A program made the translations under genes and the position numbers. Shown piece after piece: positions 1 through 6,745 of a stretch of 32,381 bases of DNA. The notes below the pieces were generated by a model, which ran no database searches, was not told the origin of the DNA, and worked only from the letters and a program-made list of their open reading frames with translations. The stretch comes from Chloroflexota bacterium (lineage in GTDB: Bacteria > Chloroflexota > UBA11872 > UBA12225). Numbering within the stretch: the first letter of the stretch is position 1; every line of letters starts with the position of its first letter. The DNA lies in NCBI GenBank assembly GCA_016199265.1, contig JACQGX010000223.1, positions 1 to 32,381 of the forward strand, in the 5' to 3' direction.

Positions 1-56
1 CGCCGCCGCGCACCCTCGAGCGTGGAACGGGGCCGCTCTCCAGTCGTGGTCGCCAT
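1..56 (-). CDS. Partial leftward CDS, first 18 codons only
   Basis: An ATG at base 56 on the minus strand opens a frame (MATTTGERPRSTLEG...) that runs off the left edge. A GGAGGT lies 13 nt upstream of the ATG, longer than ideal, and a sigma70-like promoter lies further upstream. Together these make a real gene start plausible. Too little protein is present to recognise a family. Confidence 0.35.
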   Translation of the reverse strand, partial: MATTTGERPRSTLEGARR

Positions 57-94
57 AGTCCGCCGAGTGACCTCCCTTTGCCTTGGTGTGTGCG

Positions 95-108
95 TGCCAC
101 GCGTGGCA
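95..108. promoter_or_regulatory. 14-bp perfect palindrome, candidate operator
   Basis: TGCCACGCGTGGCA is a perfect palindrome with a central CG. It lies about +4 to +17 from the transcription start predicted for the left-edge promoter, a classic repressor position. The central CG and length resemble LacI-family operators. The regulator is not in the window. Confidence 0.4.
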
Positions 109-118
109 GCAGAAGGCC

Positions 119-147
119 ATTCTAGGCTGGTTCCGCGGACCGGCCAA
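119..147 (-). promoter_or_regulatory. Sigma70-like promoter for the left-edge gene
   Basis: On the minus strand TTGGCC (147-142) and TAGAAT (124-119) are 17 bp apart. The predicted transcription start is near base 112, about 55 nt upstream of the ATG at 56. Only the hexamers and spacing support this. Confidence 0.45.
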
Positions 148-306
148 TTCCGGGAGGCTATTGCGATAGCGTGTAACAGTCTGAGAAAATAGAGTCAGGC
201 ACCTCCCGCCGGTTCTTCCGGCGTATCTTCCACACCTTGAGATTTGGCAGACCCGCCGGCGCGCTCATCGCGGTTCCGACGTCTAAACCAGGTCCACAGT
301 CGAAAG

Positions 307-330
307 CCCGCCTTGAGCGCAGCCGTAGGG
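307..330 (+). repeat. Dispersed spacer repeat, copy 1
   Basis: A 24-bp word, CCCGCCTTGAGCGCAGCCGT followed by AGGG, matches 4531-4554 with two mismatches. A partial copy lies near 5416-5436. A more distant relative is at about 6105-6121. All copies are outside genes, so this is a dispersed intergenic repeat family. Confidence 0.6.
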
Positions 331-381
331 TCCCAAGTCCAAAGCACGCCGCATTTGCCCGTCGCCTTTGGACTTGGGACC
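329..381. repeat. 16-bp perfect inverted repeat made of heptamer words
   Basis: GGTCCCAAGTCCAAAG (329-344) is exactly inverted at 366-381, with a 21-nt loop. Each arm contains two 7-bp units (GTCCCAA GTCCAAA). It lies downstream of the leftward sulfatase and could act as a terminator hairpin, although no U-tract follows. The remaining sequence from about 171 to 443 holds no convincing gene; the ORF-track entries there have no family features. Confidence 0.7.
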
Positions 382-443
382 TGGGCCTTGCTCTACACCA
401 AAGCCATTGTGGAACCCGCAGGGACCCTCACTTTGCACTTGGT

Positions 444-1928
444 TCAGTGCCGCGTCACCCGCTCCCGCGCCTCCACCGCCGCCGGGCCAAACTCGTCCGG
501 CGCCGGCGTGTAGGGGATCTTCACGCCGCCCGCTTTCACCGCCTCGACACCGCCGGCCGCCGCGATCCGCCGCGCCTGGTCGGCCTTCGCCCGACGGTCG
601 ACCTCCTCCGGATCGCAGATCGCTCGCAGCTCGCGCTCGCACGCGGCCAACACGTCGGCGTGCTGTAGATCGCCCGCCAAGTCGTGCGTCTCGTCGGGAT
701 CATTTTCCATGTCGAACAACTGCGGCGGGTAGTCGACGTAATGCACGTACTTGTACCGCTCGTTACGGATCATGAAGATCCCGCCCGTCGAGAAGATGGC
801 GTGGTACTCGCTGAACACGGTGCGCGGCTGATCGTCCTGCTGCGCCAGGCGCACCAGCGACGTGCCCAGCAGGTCGGCATCCTCGTGCGTAAACTCAGCG
901 TCGGCCGCCTCGACGATCGTCGGGAAGCAGTCCACCAACGAGACCGGCGTGCGCACCCGCTTCCCCGCCGGCACGTCGGGGCCGGCGAGGATCATCGGCA
1001 CCGCCACCGCGCCGTCGTACATCACGCTCTTCCACCACAGCCCATGCTCGCCGATCATGTCGCCGTGGTCGCTCGTGTAGAGAATGCGCGTGGTTTCGCG
1101 CTGGCCGCTCTCCTCGAGCGCGCGCAGCACAATCCCGATCTGCTCGTCGAGGAACGTGACCATCCCGTAGTACGTCGCCACCGCCTTGCGCACCGTCCAC
1201 TCGTCGAACGGCTCGTCGAGCGCCTGCTGGTGCCGCTTGTGTACCAGCGCCGGGTGGCGCGACCACTGCTCGGGCGACCAGTTCACCGGCAGCGGCACCG
1301 ACTCCGGCGGGTACAGGTTCAGGTACTCCTCCGGCACCATCAGCGGAAAGTGCGGGTAGCTGAACGAGACGAACAGCGCCCACGGCTTCGCCTGCGCCGT
1401 ACCCTCTTCGTGCAGCCACCGGGCAGACGTCTGGGCGATGGCACGGTCGTACCGCGTGTACTCGGCCTCTCCGGCGGTCGCCTTCAGCACGTGCTCGCGA
1501 CTCGACGGGCGCACCGGCATCTCGCCTCGCAGCAGCCCGTAGAGATCGCCCACGCCGTCGAGCACGTGCATCGGCAGCCGCTGGTCGTCGAAGCCCGACG
1601 GATCGCCCACCTTGCGGTAGTGCAGCTTGCCGATCGTCGTGACCTTGTGCCCCTGCTCGCTCAGGCGATGCCCCCAACTCGCCGCCTCGGTGCCGACGTA
1701 CGGCGTCGCGTTGTCCCACGAATCGATCGTGTGCGCGTACCGCCCCGTCGCCAGGCACGCCCGCGCCGGCACGCAGATCGGCGTCGGCGTGTACGCGTTC
1801 AGAAACGTCGTCCCCTGCGCCGCCAGCGCATCCAAGTTCGGCGTGCGCACCACCGGGTTGCCATAGCACCCCAACACCCGCCGGCTATGCTCGTCAGAGC
1901 AGATAAACAATCCGTTTGTCGGTTTCAA
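444..1928 (-). CDS. Sulfatase (alkaline phosphatase superfamily)
   Basis: A 494-residue hydrolase predicted to cleave sulfate esters, probably from a sugar or other small organic sulfate. The sulfatase signature C-x-P-x-R is seen at residues 52-56 (CVPAR, followed by ACLATGR). Cys52 would become the catalytic formylglycine. Metal ligands are suggested by the N-terminal SDEH stretch (11-14) and the later TSDHGD motif. Length is normal. The N-terminus MKPTNGLFICSDEH fits the family, so the TTG at 1928, preceded by GAGGTG, is taken as the start. No signal peptide is seen, so the enzyme is probably cytoplasmic. The C-terminal part (PPQLFDMENDPDE) is family-typical. An oxidoreductase lies 122 bp upstream on the same strand, so co-transcription is possible. 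No maturation enzyme is in the window. Substrate is unknown. Confidence 0.93.
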   Translation of the reverse strand: MKPTNGLFICSDEHSRRVLGCYGNPVVRTPNLDALAAQGTTFLNAYTPTPICVPARACLATGRYAHTIDSWDNATPYVGTEAASWGHRLSEQGHKVTTIGKLHYRKVGDPSGFDDQRLPMHVLDGVGDLYGLLRGEMPVRPSSREHVLKATAGEAEYTRYDRAIAQTSARWLHEEGTAQAKPWALFVSFSYPHFPLMVPEEYLNLYPPESVPLPVNWSPEQWSRHPALVHKRHQQALDEPFDEWTVRKAVATYYGMVTFLDEQIGIVLRALEESGQRETTRILYTSDHGDMIGEHGLWWKSVMYDGAVAVPMILAGPDVPAGKRVRTPVSLVDCFPTIVEAADAEFTHEDADLLGTSLVRLAQQDDQPRTVFSEYHAIFSTGGIFMIRNERYKYVHYVDYPPQLFDMENDPDETHDLAGDLQHADVLAACERELRAICDPEEVDRRAKADQARRIAAAGGVEAVKAGGVKIPYTPAPDEFGPAAVEARERVTRH

Positions 1929-1951
1929 GTCAGCGCACCTCGAGGAGTGGA

Positions 1952-2047
1952 GATCAGGTCGTGACCAGGTCGTGACCAGGTCGCAGCCGGTGGGATCACC
2001 ACTTGATCACCACTTGATCACGACCTGATCACCACTTGATCACCACG
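1952..2047. repeat. Two facing arrays of an 11-bp word
   Basis: In plus orientation there are about three units like GTGACCAGGTC (1952-1983). In minus orientation there are about five units like GTGGTGATCAA (2047-1994). A 13-bp segment GATCAGGTCGTGA (1952-1964) is exactly inverted at 2018-2030, so the arrays can form a hairpin. They fill the space between the oxidoreductase stop and the sulfatase start. The same word recurs at 17804-17880 and 24171-24203. Confidence 0.85.
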
Positions 2048-2050
2048 CCA

Positions 2051-3115
2051 TCAATAGTCCGCCGCCTGCATCAACGGCAGCGGCAGCGGCAGGTGCACCA
2101 CCTGCCCCGTCTTGACCGACCGCAGCCCGGCGTCGAGCACCTCGGTCACGTCGCGGTGGAAGGCGATTCCCGCCCAGTCGACGGGCCACTCGCTGCGCTC
2201 GAGGCTGGCCATCAGGTGCGCCGGCAGACTTGCCTCGGCCACCGGCGCCGGTAGTTCTTCGAGCGGAATCTCGCGTCCGCCGCTGTGCTCGTTCTCGGCG
2301 TTGTACAGCACCGCGCCGTGGTGGCCGATCGCCAGCGTGCCCTCCTCGCCGAGAAACAGCGTGCTGAACGGCAGGTGGCCGAACTGGCTCCACGTCGCCT
2401 CGACCAGCGCGCCACCCCGGTGGTACTGCAGCAGCATCCGCGCGTTGTCGTCGGTGATCAGGTCATTGCGCTGCCACCGCCCGGCTACGGCGTAGACCGC
2501 ATTCGGCGAGCCCAAAATGCCGACTGCCATGTCGACGCCGTAGCAGCAGTAGTCCATGAAGGCGCCCGCGCCGTTAGTTACCGGCTGGTAGAGCCACTGG
2601 AAAAACGTGTTGGCGTCGATTGCGCGCGGCTTGGTGCCGCCGCCGCGGTGGCGCACTTCGTACGGGCGGCCGATACCGCCGCGCTTGACGAACTCGAGCG
2701 CCCGCGTCGTCGCGCGGTTGCCCCACCGCGATGGATAGTTGGTCAGGACGTACACACGGTGCTTCCCGGCAGCCGCGAGCATCCGCTCGGCGTCGGCCAG
2801 CGAGAACGCCAGCGGCTTCTCGACGATCGCGTGCACGCGGTGCGCCGCTGCCAGCTCGACCACACTTGCGTGGTTCGACGTCTCGTTGCACACCGAGACG
2901 ATGTCCAGCTCTTCCTTCTCCAGCATCCCGGCGATCGAGTCGAACTGGCGCACGTCGCCCATCTCGTAGCGCGTCACGTAGCGCTCGCGCTCCGCCGCGT
3001 TCGCATCGGCGATCGCTACAACCTTGGCGTTGGGAATCTCCTTCCACTCACGCAGATGCGCCGAGACGTGACCGTGCGTCACGCCGGCAATCCCCACCCG
3101 ATACGTCTTGCTCAT
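2051..3115 (-). CDS. Gfo/Idh/MocA family oxidoreductase
   Basis: An NAD(P)-dependent dehydrogenase, probably acting on a sugar, inositol or amino sugar, about 354 aa. The N-terminal Rossmann segment YRVGIAGVTHGHV starts right after the chosen ATG. The catalytic EKP motif is present (IVEKPLAFSLADAERML). The C-terminal sheet domain is full length. The start at 3115 is preferred over the longer frame (3184): AGGA lies a normal distance upstream and the family usually starts just before the Rossmann fold. It precedes the sulfatase on the same strand, separated by the 11-bp repeat arrays; the two may serve one sugar pathway. Exact substrate is not readable from sequence. Confidence 0.9.
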   Translation of the reverse strand: MSKTYRVGIAGVTHGHVSAHLREWKEIPNAKVVAIADANAAERERYVTRYEMGDVRQFDSIAGMLEKEELDIVSVCNETSNHASVVELAAAHRVHAIVEKPLAFSLADAERMLAAAGKHRVYVLTNYPSRWGNRATTRALEFVKRGGIGRPYEVRHRGGGTKPRAIDANTFFQWLYQPVTNGAGAFMDYCCYGVDMAVGILGSPNAVYAVAGRWQRNDLITDDNARMLLQYHRGGALVEATWSQFGHLPFSTLFLGEEGTLAIGHHGAVLYNAENEHSGGREIPLEELPAPVAEASLPAHLMASLERSEWPVDWAGIAFHRDVTEVLDAGLRSVKTGQVVHLPLPLPLMQAADY

Positions 3116-3340
3116 GAACAGTTCCTGCCCTTCTCGTCGTACTCGTCTCTTCACCGCCATCGCTGCCTTATTGATAGGCCCCATACTGGATTGATAGGCC
3201 CCATACTGGCAGGCACGATTGACACGCCGACGAAACGCCGAGGCATTCTACCGGGTAACGCCTGACCCCCGACCCGTCTCCTGCGCCAAACGTACTCGTC
3301 CAGGTACCATCTCCTCACACAGCGGTCGTCCCTCCGATAC

Positions 3341-3368
3341 CTGACCACTGACTACTGACCACTGACTA
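3341..3368 (+). repeat. Four heptamers (CTGACYA) before the PAC2 gene
   Basis: CTGACCA and CTGACTA alternate twice in perfect 7-bp phase. The array ends six nucleotides before the ATG at 3375, and no Shine-Dalgarno sequence lies between them. The rest of the 3116-3340 spacer holds a direct repeat of ATTGATAGGCCCCATACTGG (about 3172-3210). Confidence 0.85.
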
Positions 3369-3374
3369 CCCGCA

Positions 3375-4427
3375 ATGGCAATCTCCTTTGAACTCGTTCC
3401 GGAAGAGCTAGGCCTCCGAAACCCGGCCTTCCTCGGTGCATTTCTCAACTGGCCCGACGCCTCAATGGGCGCATCGGGAGCCGTGCGCTATCTCGTCGAA
3501 TCGTTGCGCGCGGCGCCCCTCGCCACGTGGGACGGCGACGACTACTACGATTTCGTCGAGCTGCGCCCCATTTCCCGTGTCGTGCCACCGCGCGACCGTA
3601 CGCTCATCTGGCCCGACGGTGAGTTCTGGGTTGCGCGAAACGTGCCGCTCGCGGCCAACCGCGGCAGCGCCGCCGGCGAGGAGGAGAGCGACCACCGCAG
3701 CCTCATCTTCTTCCTGGCGCACGAGCCGCGCTTGCGCTGGCGCGCCTACAGCCGGGAGCTCGCATCGCTCATCAAGCGTTGCGGCGTGACACAAGCGATC
3801 TTCTTCGGCGCCGCCTACGCCGACGTGCCACACACGCGCCCGCCGATCGTCACCGCCTGGGCCACCGATTCCCGGCTGCGCACCAAGCTCGAGGCACTCG
3901 ACGTTCCGTTTTCGGCATACCAAGGGCCATCGAGCATGCAGTCGGCTGCCATCGAGGCGTGCCGAGCGGTCGATATCGCCTGTGTCAGCCTGTTCAGCAA
4001 CGCACCGCACTATCTCCCGGTCCCCAACGCCAATCTTTCACACGCGCTGCTCCGCCGTGCCGCGAGCATACTCGGCATCCAAGTTGACCTCGCACCGCTG
4101 GAGGAGGCAGGCCAAGCCTTGGTCCAGCAGGCCAACGCCGCGATGGACGAGCGCACCGAGTTCCGCGACCACGTGCGGCAGCTCGAAGCGCAGTTCGACG
4201 CGCAGGCGGCGCCGCTCGCGCCCGGCGAAGTCCGCCGCGGCGCCGAGCGGCGCGCTCAGGCCGAGGCCGAGCGCGGCCCGCTCAACGTCGATCCCCAGGA
4301 CATCGTGCGCGAGCTCGAAGAATTCCTGCGCCGCCGCACCCAGAGCCAGCCCGGCGCCGAAGGCGAAGGCGACAACACCGGCGAAGGCGATGGTGGTCCG
4401 CCCGAAGGCGGCCGCCCCGCGCCCTAG
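3375..4427 (+). CDS. PAC2 family protein
   Basis: A 350-aa protein of the PAC2 family, named after a eukaryotic proteasome-assembly chaperone; the bacterial members' job is not established. The N-terminal two thirds carry typical family text: GFLNWPDASMG-like start (FLNWPDASMGASGAVRYLVE), the acidic WDGDDYYDF segment, then FFLAHEPRLRW and TQAIFFGAAYADVPHTRPP. The C-terminal part is charged and probably helical. It ends in a low-complexity Gly/Glu/Pro tail of about 25 residues. The ATG at 3375 matches the family N-terminus but has no Shine-Dalgarno sequence; a heptamer array occupies that place. A glycerophosphodiesterase follows on the same strand after 179 bp. Confidence 0.85.
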   Translation: MAISFELVPEELGLRNPAFLGAFLNWPDASMGASGAVRYLVESLRAAPLATWDGDDYYDFVELRPISRVVPPRDRTLIWPDGEFWVARNVPLAANRGSAAGEEESDHRSLIFFLAHEPRLRWRAYSRELASLIKRCGVTQAIFFGAAYADVPHTRPPIVTAWATDSRLRTKLEALDVPFSAYQGPSSMQSAAIEACRAVDIACVSLFSNAPHYLPVPNANLSHALLRRAASILGIQVDLAPLEEAGQALVQQANAAMDERTEFRDHVRQLEAQFDAQAAPLAPGEVRRGAERRAQAEAERGPLNVDPQDIVRELEEFLRRRTQSQPGAEGEGDNTGEGDGGPPEGGRPAP

Positions 4428-4530
4428 CCAACCACTCGTGCCGGCAGGCAACCGACAACCGCCCTTCGACTGGCCCAGCACGAACGGAGGCCAGCCTCAG
4501 TACGACCGAAGCAGTCGGCGTTCGTCAGAG

Positions 4531-4554
4531 CCCGCCCTGAGCGCAGCCGAAGGG
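4531..4554 (+). repeat. Dispersed spacer repeat, copy 2
   Basis: CCCGCCCTGAGCGCAGCCGA plus AGGG, matching 307-330 at 22 of 24 positions. It lies in the spacer between the PAC2 and glycerophosphodiesterase genes. The remainder of that spacer shows no promoter or gene that I can support. Confidence 0.6.
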
Positions 4555-4606
4555 TTCATCGGCGGTTTCATACACATAACCACCCTATCCATTAGACCGC
4601 ACCACC

Positions 4607-5317
4607 ATGACGCGTACTTTCAAAGTGATTGGCCACCGCGGTGCCGCCGGACACGCGCCGGAGAACACCTTCGCCGCGTTCGACACCGGTCTCGCCATGG
4701 GTGTCGGCGGCGTCGAAACCGACATTCGCGCCACGCGCGACGGCGTGCTCGTCCTGGTGCACGATGCTACCGTCGACCGCACCACCGACGGCTCGGGCGC
4801 CGTCGCCGAGCTGACGTGGGATGCGATCAGTCGCCTGAACGCCGCCGCCCGCTTCCGGGATGGCCGGCACGATTTCGGCATCCAGCGCGTCCCACGGCTC
4901 GACGACTTCCTCGACCGCTACGGCGGTCGCACCACTTTCCGGCTGGAGATCAAGGCGCGCGGCGTCGAATCACACGCCCTACGTCTGGTCCGCGCGCGCC
5001 GGCTGATCGACTCGTCGGTGTTCACCTCGTTCCAGCCGGAGAGCCTCAAGGCGATCCGCCGCGCTGCCCCCGAGGCCCAAACGGCCTATCTCTCCGGCGC
5101 CAAAGTGTTCGACAACACCATCATCCAAACCGCTCTCGACGCCGGCGCCAACGAAGTCGTCCCCCGCGCCGAGCTCGTCAATCCTGAGATGCTCGCCCGA
5201 GCACGCGCCGCCAGCCTGCGCGTCTGGGCGTGGGGCGTCAGGGATCCCGAGATCCTCCGCCGCGCCGTCGGCATCGGCGGCTGCACCCTCGACTACCCCG
5301 ACTGGGCCGACGAGTAG
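4607..5317 (+). CDS. Glycerophosphodiester phosphodiesterase
   Basis: A 236-aa TIM-barrel enzyme that hydrolyses glycerophosphodiesters to glycerol-3-phosphate and an alcohol. The family core is clear: GHRGAAGHAPENT (His10, Arg11, Glu19), VETDIRATRDG (Glu37, Asp39) and LVHDATVDRTTDG (His52). It also has RLEIKARG and a C-terminal VWAWGVRD, both typical of the family. Length is normal for the cytoplasmic UgpQ-like form and no signal peptide is visible. No Shine-Dalgarno sequence precedes the ATG. The last base of its TAG stop is the first base of a heptamer array. It lies convergent to the small ferredoxin gene. Confidence 0.93.
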   Translation: MTRTFKVIGHRGAAGHAPENTFAAFDTGLAMGVGGVETDIRATRDGVLVLVHDATVDRTTDGSGAVAELTWDAISRLNAAARFRDGRHDFGIQRVPRLDDFLDRYGGRTTFRLEIKARGVESHALRLVRARRLIDSSVFTSFQPESLKAIRRAAPEAQTAYLSGAKVFDNTIIQTALDAGANEVVPRAELVNPEMLARARAASLRVWAWGVRDPEILRRAVGIGGCTLDYPDWADE

Positions 5318-5574
5318 GCAGGAGGCAGGAGGCAGGAGGCAGGTGCTAGGTGCTAGGTGCTCAGAACGGGAGAGCGGTGCACCATCGTTCCCTCTCCCTT
5401 TGGGAGAAAGCGGAACCTGCCCTGAGCGCAGCCGATCGACTCACGCAAAGCCAACGTGGAGCCCGCAGGCTTCCTCACTCAGCACCTAAGCACGTCGCCG
5501 TAAGTTTTCTGCCCTGACTACCAGGAGTGGAGAGCGTGCCAAACTTTCCGCTATCTGCTTAGCACCTAGCACTT
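5317..5574. repeat. Convergent spacer filled with heptamer words
   Basis: Four GGCAGG(A/T) units run directly into two GCTAGGT units in unbroken 7-bp phase (5317-5358), beginning on the last base of a stop codon. The second word returns inverted at 5481-5493 and as AGCACCT AGCACTT at 5561-5574. A 12-bp inverted repeat (5350-5361 with 5561-5572) could close the whole spacer into a large loop. A partial copy of the dispersed CCTGAGCGCAGCCG repeat is at 5416-5436. No gene is seen in the spacer. Confidence 0.8.
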
Positions 5575-5577
5575 GGT

Positions 5578-6036
5578 TCAAGCTGAGGGCTGCGGTGCCC
5601 GCCCACGCGCCGCCGCCCGCCGCTTTAGCAGCTCGATCATGTAGCCCAACCGGCTGACTATTGCATCACGGTACCACTGCGGCGCGCGCACCAGGCGCCG
5701 CTTGAGGCCACTCCCACCGGCGAGCTGCGCTGCCATCTCCGGTGCATCGGCCGGCTCGACGTGCAGATGCACTTCTCCCGCCGGATACGTCACCACCGCC
5801 GGCCCGGCGCCGCACAGGCTGAGACACCCCGTCCGCACGACGGCGACGCGCCGGCCACCTTGCCGCTGAACCGCCTCGGCCAGCGCGTTGCGTACCGCCG
5901 GCGAGCCGCGCCAGCGGCAGTCGGAGGCCTCGCAGATGAACGCCCAATGCGTGAACTGGTCTAGATCCGGCACCGTCCGCTCAGCGGCCGTGGCGGCGCC
6001 GTCATACTGGTGCCTCGCGTTCTCGTCCGGTTGCAT
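5578..6036 (-). CDS. Small thioredoxin-like [2Fe-2S] ferredoxin domain protein
   Basis: A 152-aa protein with four cysteines in the pattern of NuoE-like [2Fe-2S] proteins. C35-x4-C40 lies in FICEASDCRWRG and C71-x3-C75 in GCLSLCGAGPAVVTYP, and the text after the last cysteine is typical of this fold. It probably carries electrons or serves as a metal-cluster scaffold in the cytoplasm; a partner enzyme is not adjacent. The ATG at 6036, with AGGATAGGT upstream, is preferred over the TTG at 6066. The C-terminus (about 105-152) is basic, probably helical, and outside the ferredoxin domain. The stop codon lies inside a 12-bp word shared with the sulfatase end. Confidence 0.82.
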   Translation of the reverse strand: MQPDENARHQYDGAATAAERTVPDLDQFTHWAFICEASDCRWRGSPAVRNALAEAVQRQGGRRVAVVRTGCLSLCGAGPAVVTYPAGEVHLHVEPADAPEMAAQLAGGSGLKRRLVRAPQWYRDAIVSRLGYMIELLKRRAAARGRAPQPSA

Positions 6037-6104
6037 CGCGTGACCTATCCTGCCGCCGTCCGCCAAAGTCTACCAGCCAGGCTCCGACCGCCGCCTCCTG
6101 TCAT

Positions 6105-6147
6105 CCTGAGCGCCAGCGAAGGACCTCGAGGTCCTTCACTCCGCTCC
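6105..6147. repeat. Hairpin-forming intergenic repeat with 18-bp perfect palindrome
   Basis: AAGGACCTCGAGGTCCTT (6119-6136) is a perfect palindrome, and GAGCG/CGCTC extend the stem outward. The motif TCCTGAGCG...GCGAAGGACC resembles a repeat type seen in spacers of many bacterial genomes. Its right edge touches the broken 5' end of the DUF1697 remnant. Confidence 0.65.
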
Positions 6148-6152
6148 GCCGC

Positions 6153-6539
6153 GTGCCCAGCCAGATCGCCATCGCGATCGCCGAGCGCTTCGGGTTCCAC
6201 GCTCCCATCGTGACCCGCACGGCCGCCGAGATCGGCGAGGTCGCCCAGAGCAACCCGTTCCTGCGCGACGGCGCCGCTCCAGCCACGCTGCACGTCGCGT
6301 TCCTGGCCGCTACGCCCAGCGCCGCCAGAGTCGGCGCGCTCGATCCGGACCGCTCGCCGCCCGACACGTTCGCCGTGCGCGGTCGCGAGGTCTACCTCCA
6401 CTGCCCCCACGGGCTCGCGCGCACCAAGCTCACCACCGACTACTTCGACCGCAAGCTCGGCACGACCGGCACGGTGCGCACCTGGCGCACCGTGCTCAAA
6501 CTGCTCGAGCTGACCGGCGGCGCGCCCCATCCCTACTAG
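6153..6539 (+). pseudogene. 5'-truncated DUF1697 protein
   Basis: The 128-aa frame matches the middle and C-terminal part of the DUF1697 family: the helix after the first strand unit (IAIAIAERFGFHAPIVTRTAAEI), LHVAFLAATPSA, VYLHCPHGLARTKL and the final TVRTWRTVLKLLEL. Family members are about 175-185 aa and begin with a conserved ALLRGINVGG-type segment, which is missing here. The frame starts at a GTG directly after a hairpin repeat, so the 5' end seems to have been lost at that repeat. DUF1697 proteins have no firm function. A shorter working protein cannot be excluded, but truncation is the better reading. Confidence 0.75.
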
Positions 6540-6548
6540 CCTCACCGC

Positions 6549-6686
6549 GGGTGCGGGCTCGCCTCGCTGGCCGAAGGGAGCTTGATCTACCGGGAGCGGC
6601 CGGCCACAGGGGATACGAGCGAGCCGCGGTTCGGGATGTTGGAGACGATTCGCGGGTTTGCGCTCGAACAACTCGAGGGGAGCGCC
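6549..6686 (+). pseudogene. Remnant of an AfsR/NB-ARC-type regulatory ATPase
   Basis: Directly after the DUF1697 stop, an open stretch without its own start reads GLASLAEGSLIYRERP, then EPRFGMLETIRGFALEQLEG. This is the well-known junction between the winged-helix and TPR regions of large NB-ARC/LuxR or SARP-type regulators (usual text: LVDKSL...EPRFRMLETIREYALERL). Only about 45 codons survive; the ATPase, TPR and DNA-binding parts are absent. It is a relic, not a gene. Confidence 0.65.
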
Positions 6687-6745
6687 AGCACCCACGCACT
6701 CCAGGTCACGTGCTGTCCCATCAGTACCCGCCGCCGAGGGCAGCA

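Noticed and set aside
237-513. Track ORFs on the plus strand in the left spacer
   Set aside because: Compositional frames through repeats and the sulfatase 3' end; no family text, no Shine-Dalgarno sequence and a better gene on the other strand.
684-1964. 426-aa plus-strand ORF opposite the sulfatase
   Set aside because: Arg/His-rich shadow frame typical of GC-rich antisense; the minus strand carries a complete sulfatase with its active-site motif.
5520-5533. 14-bp word ACCAGGAGTGGAGA also present inverted at 26987-27000
   Set aside because: A few 14-bp matches are expected by chance in 32 kb on both strands, and the flanks do not match.
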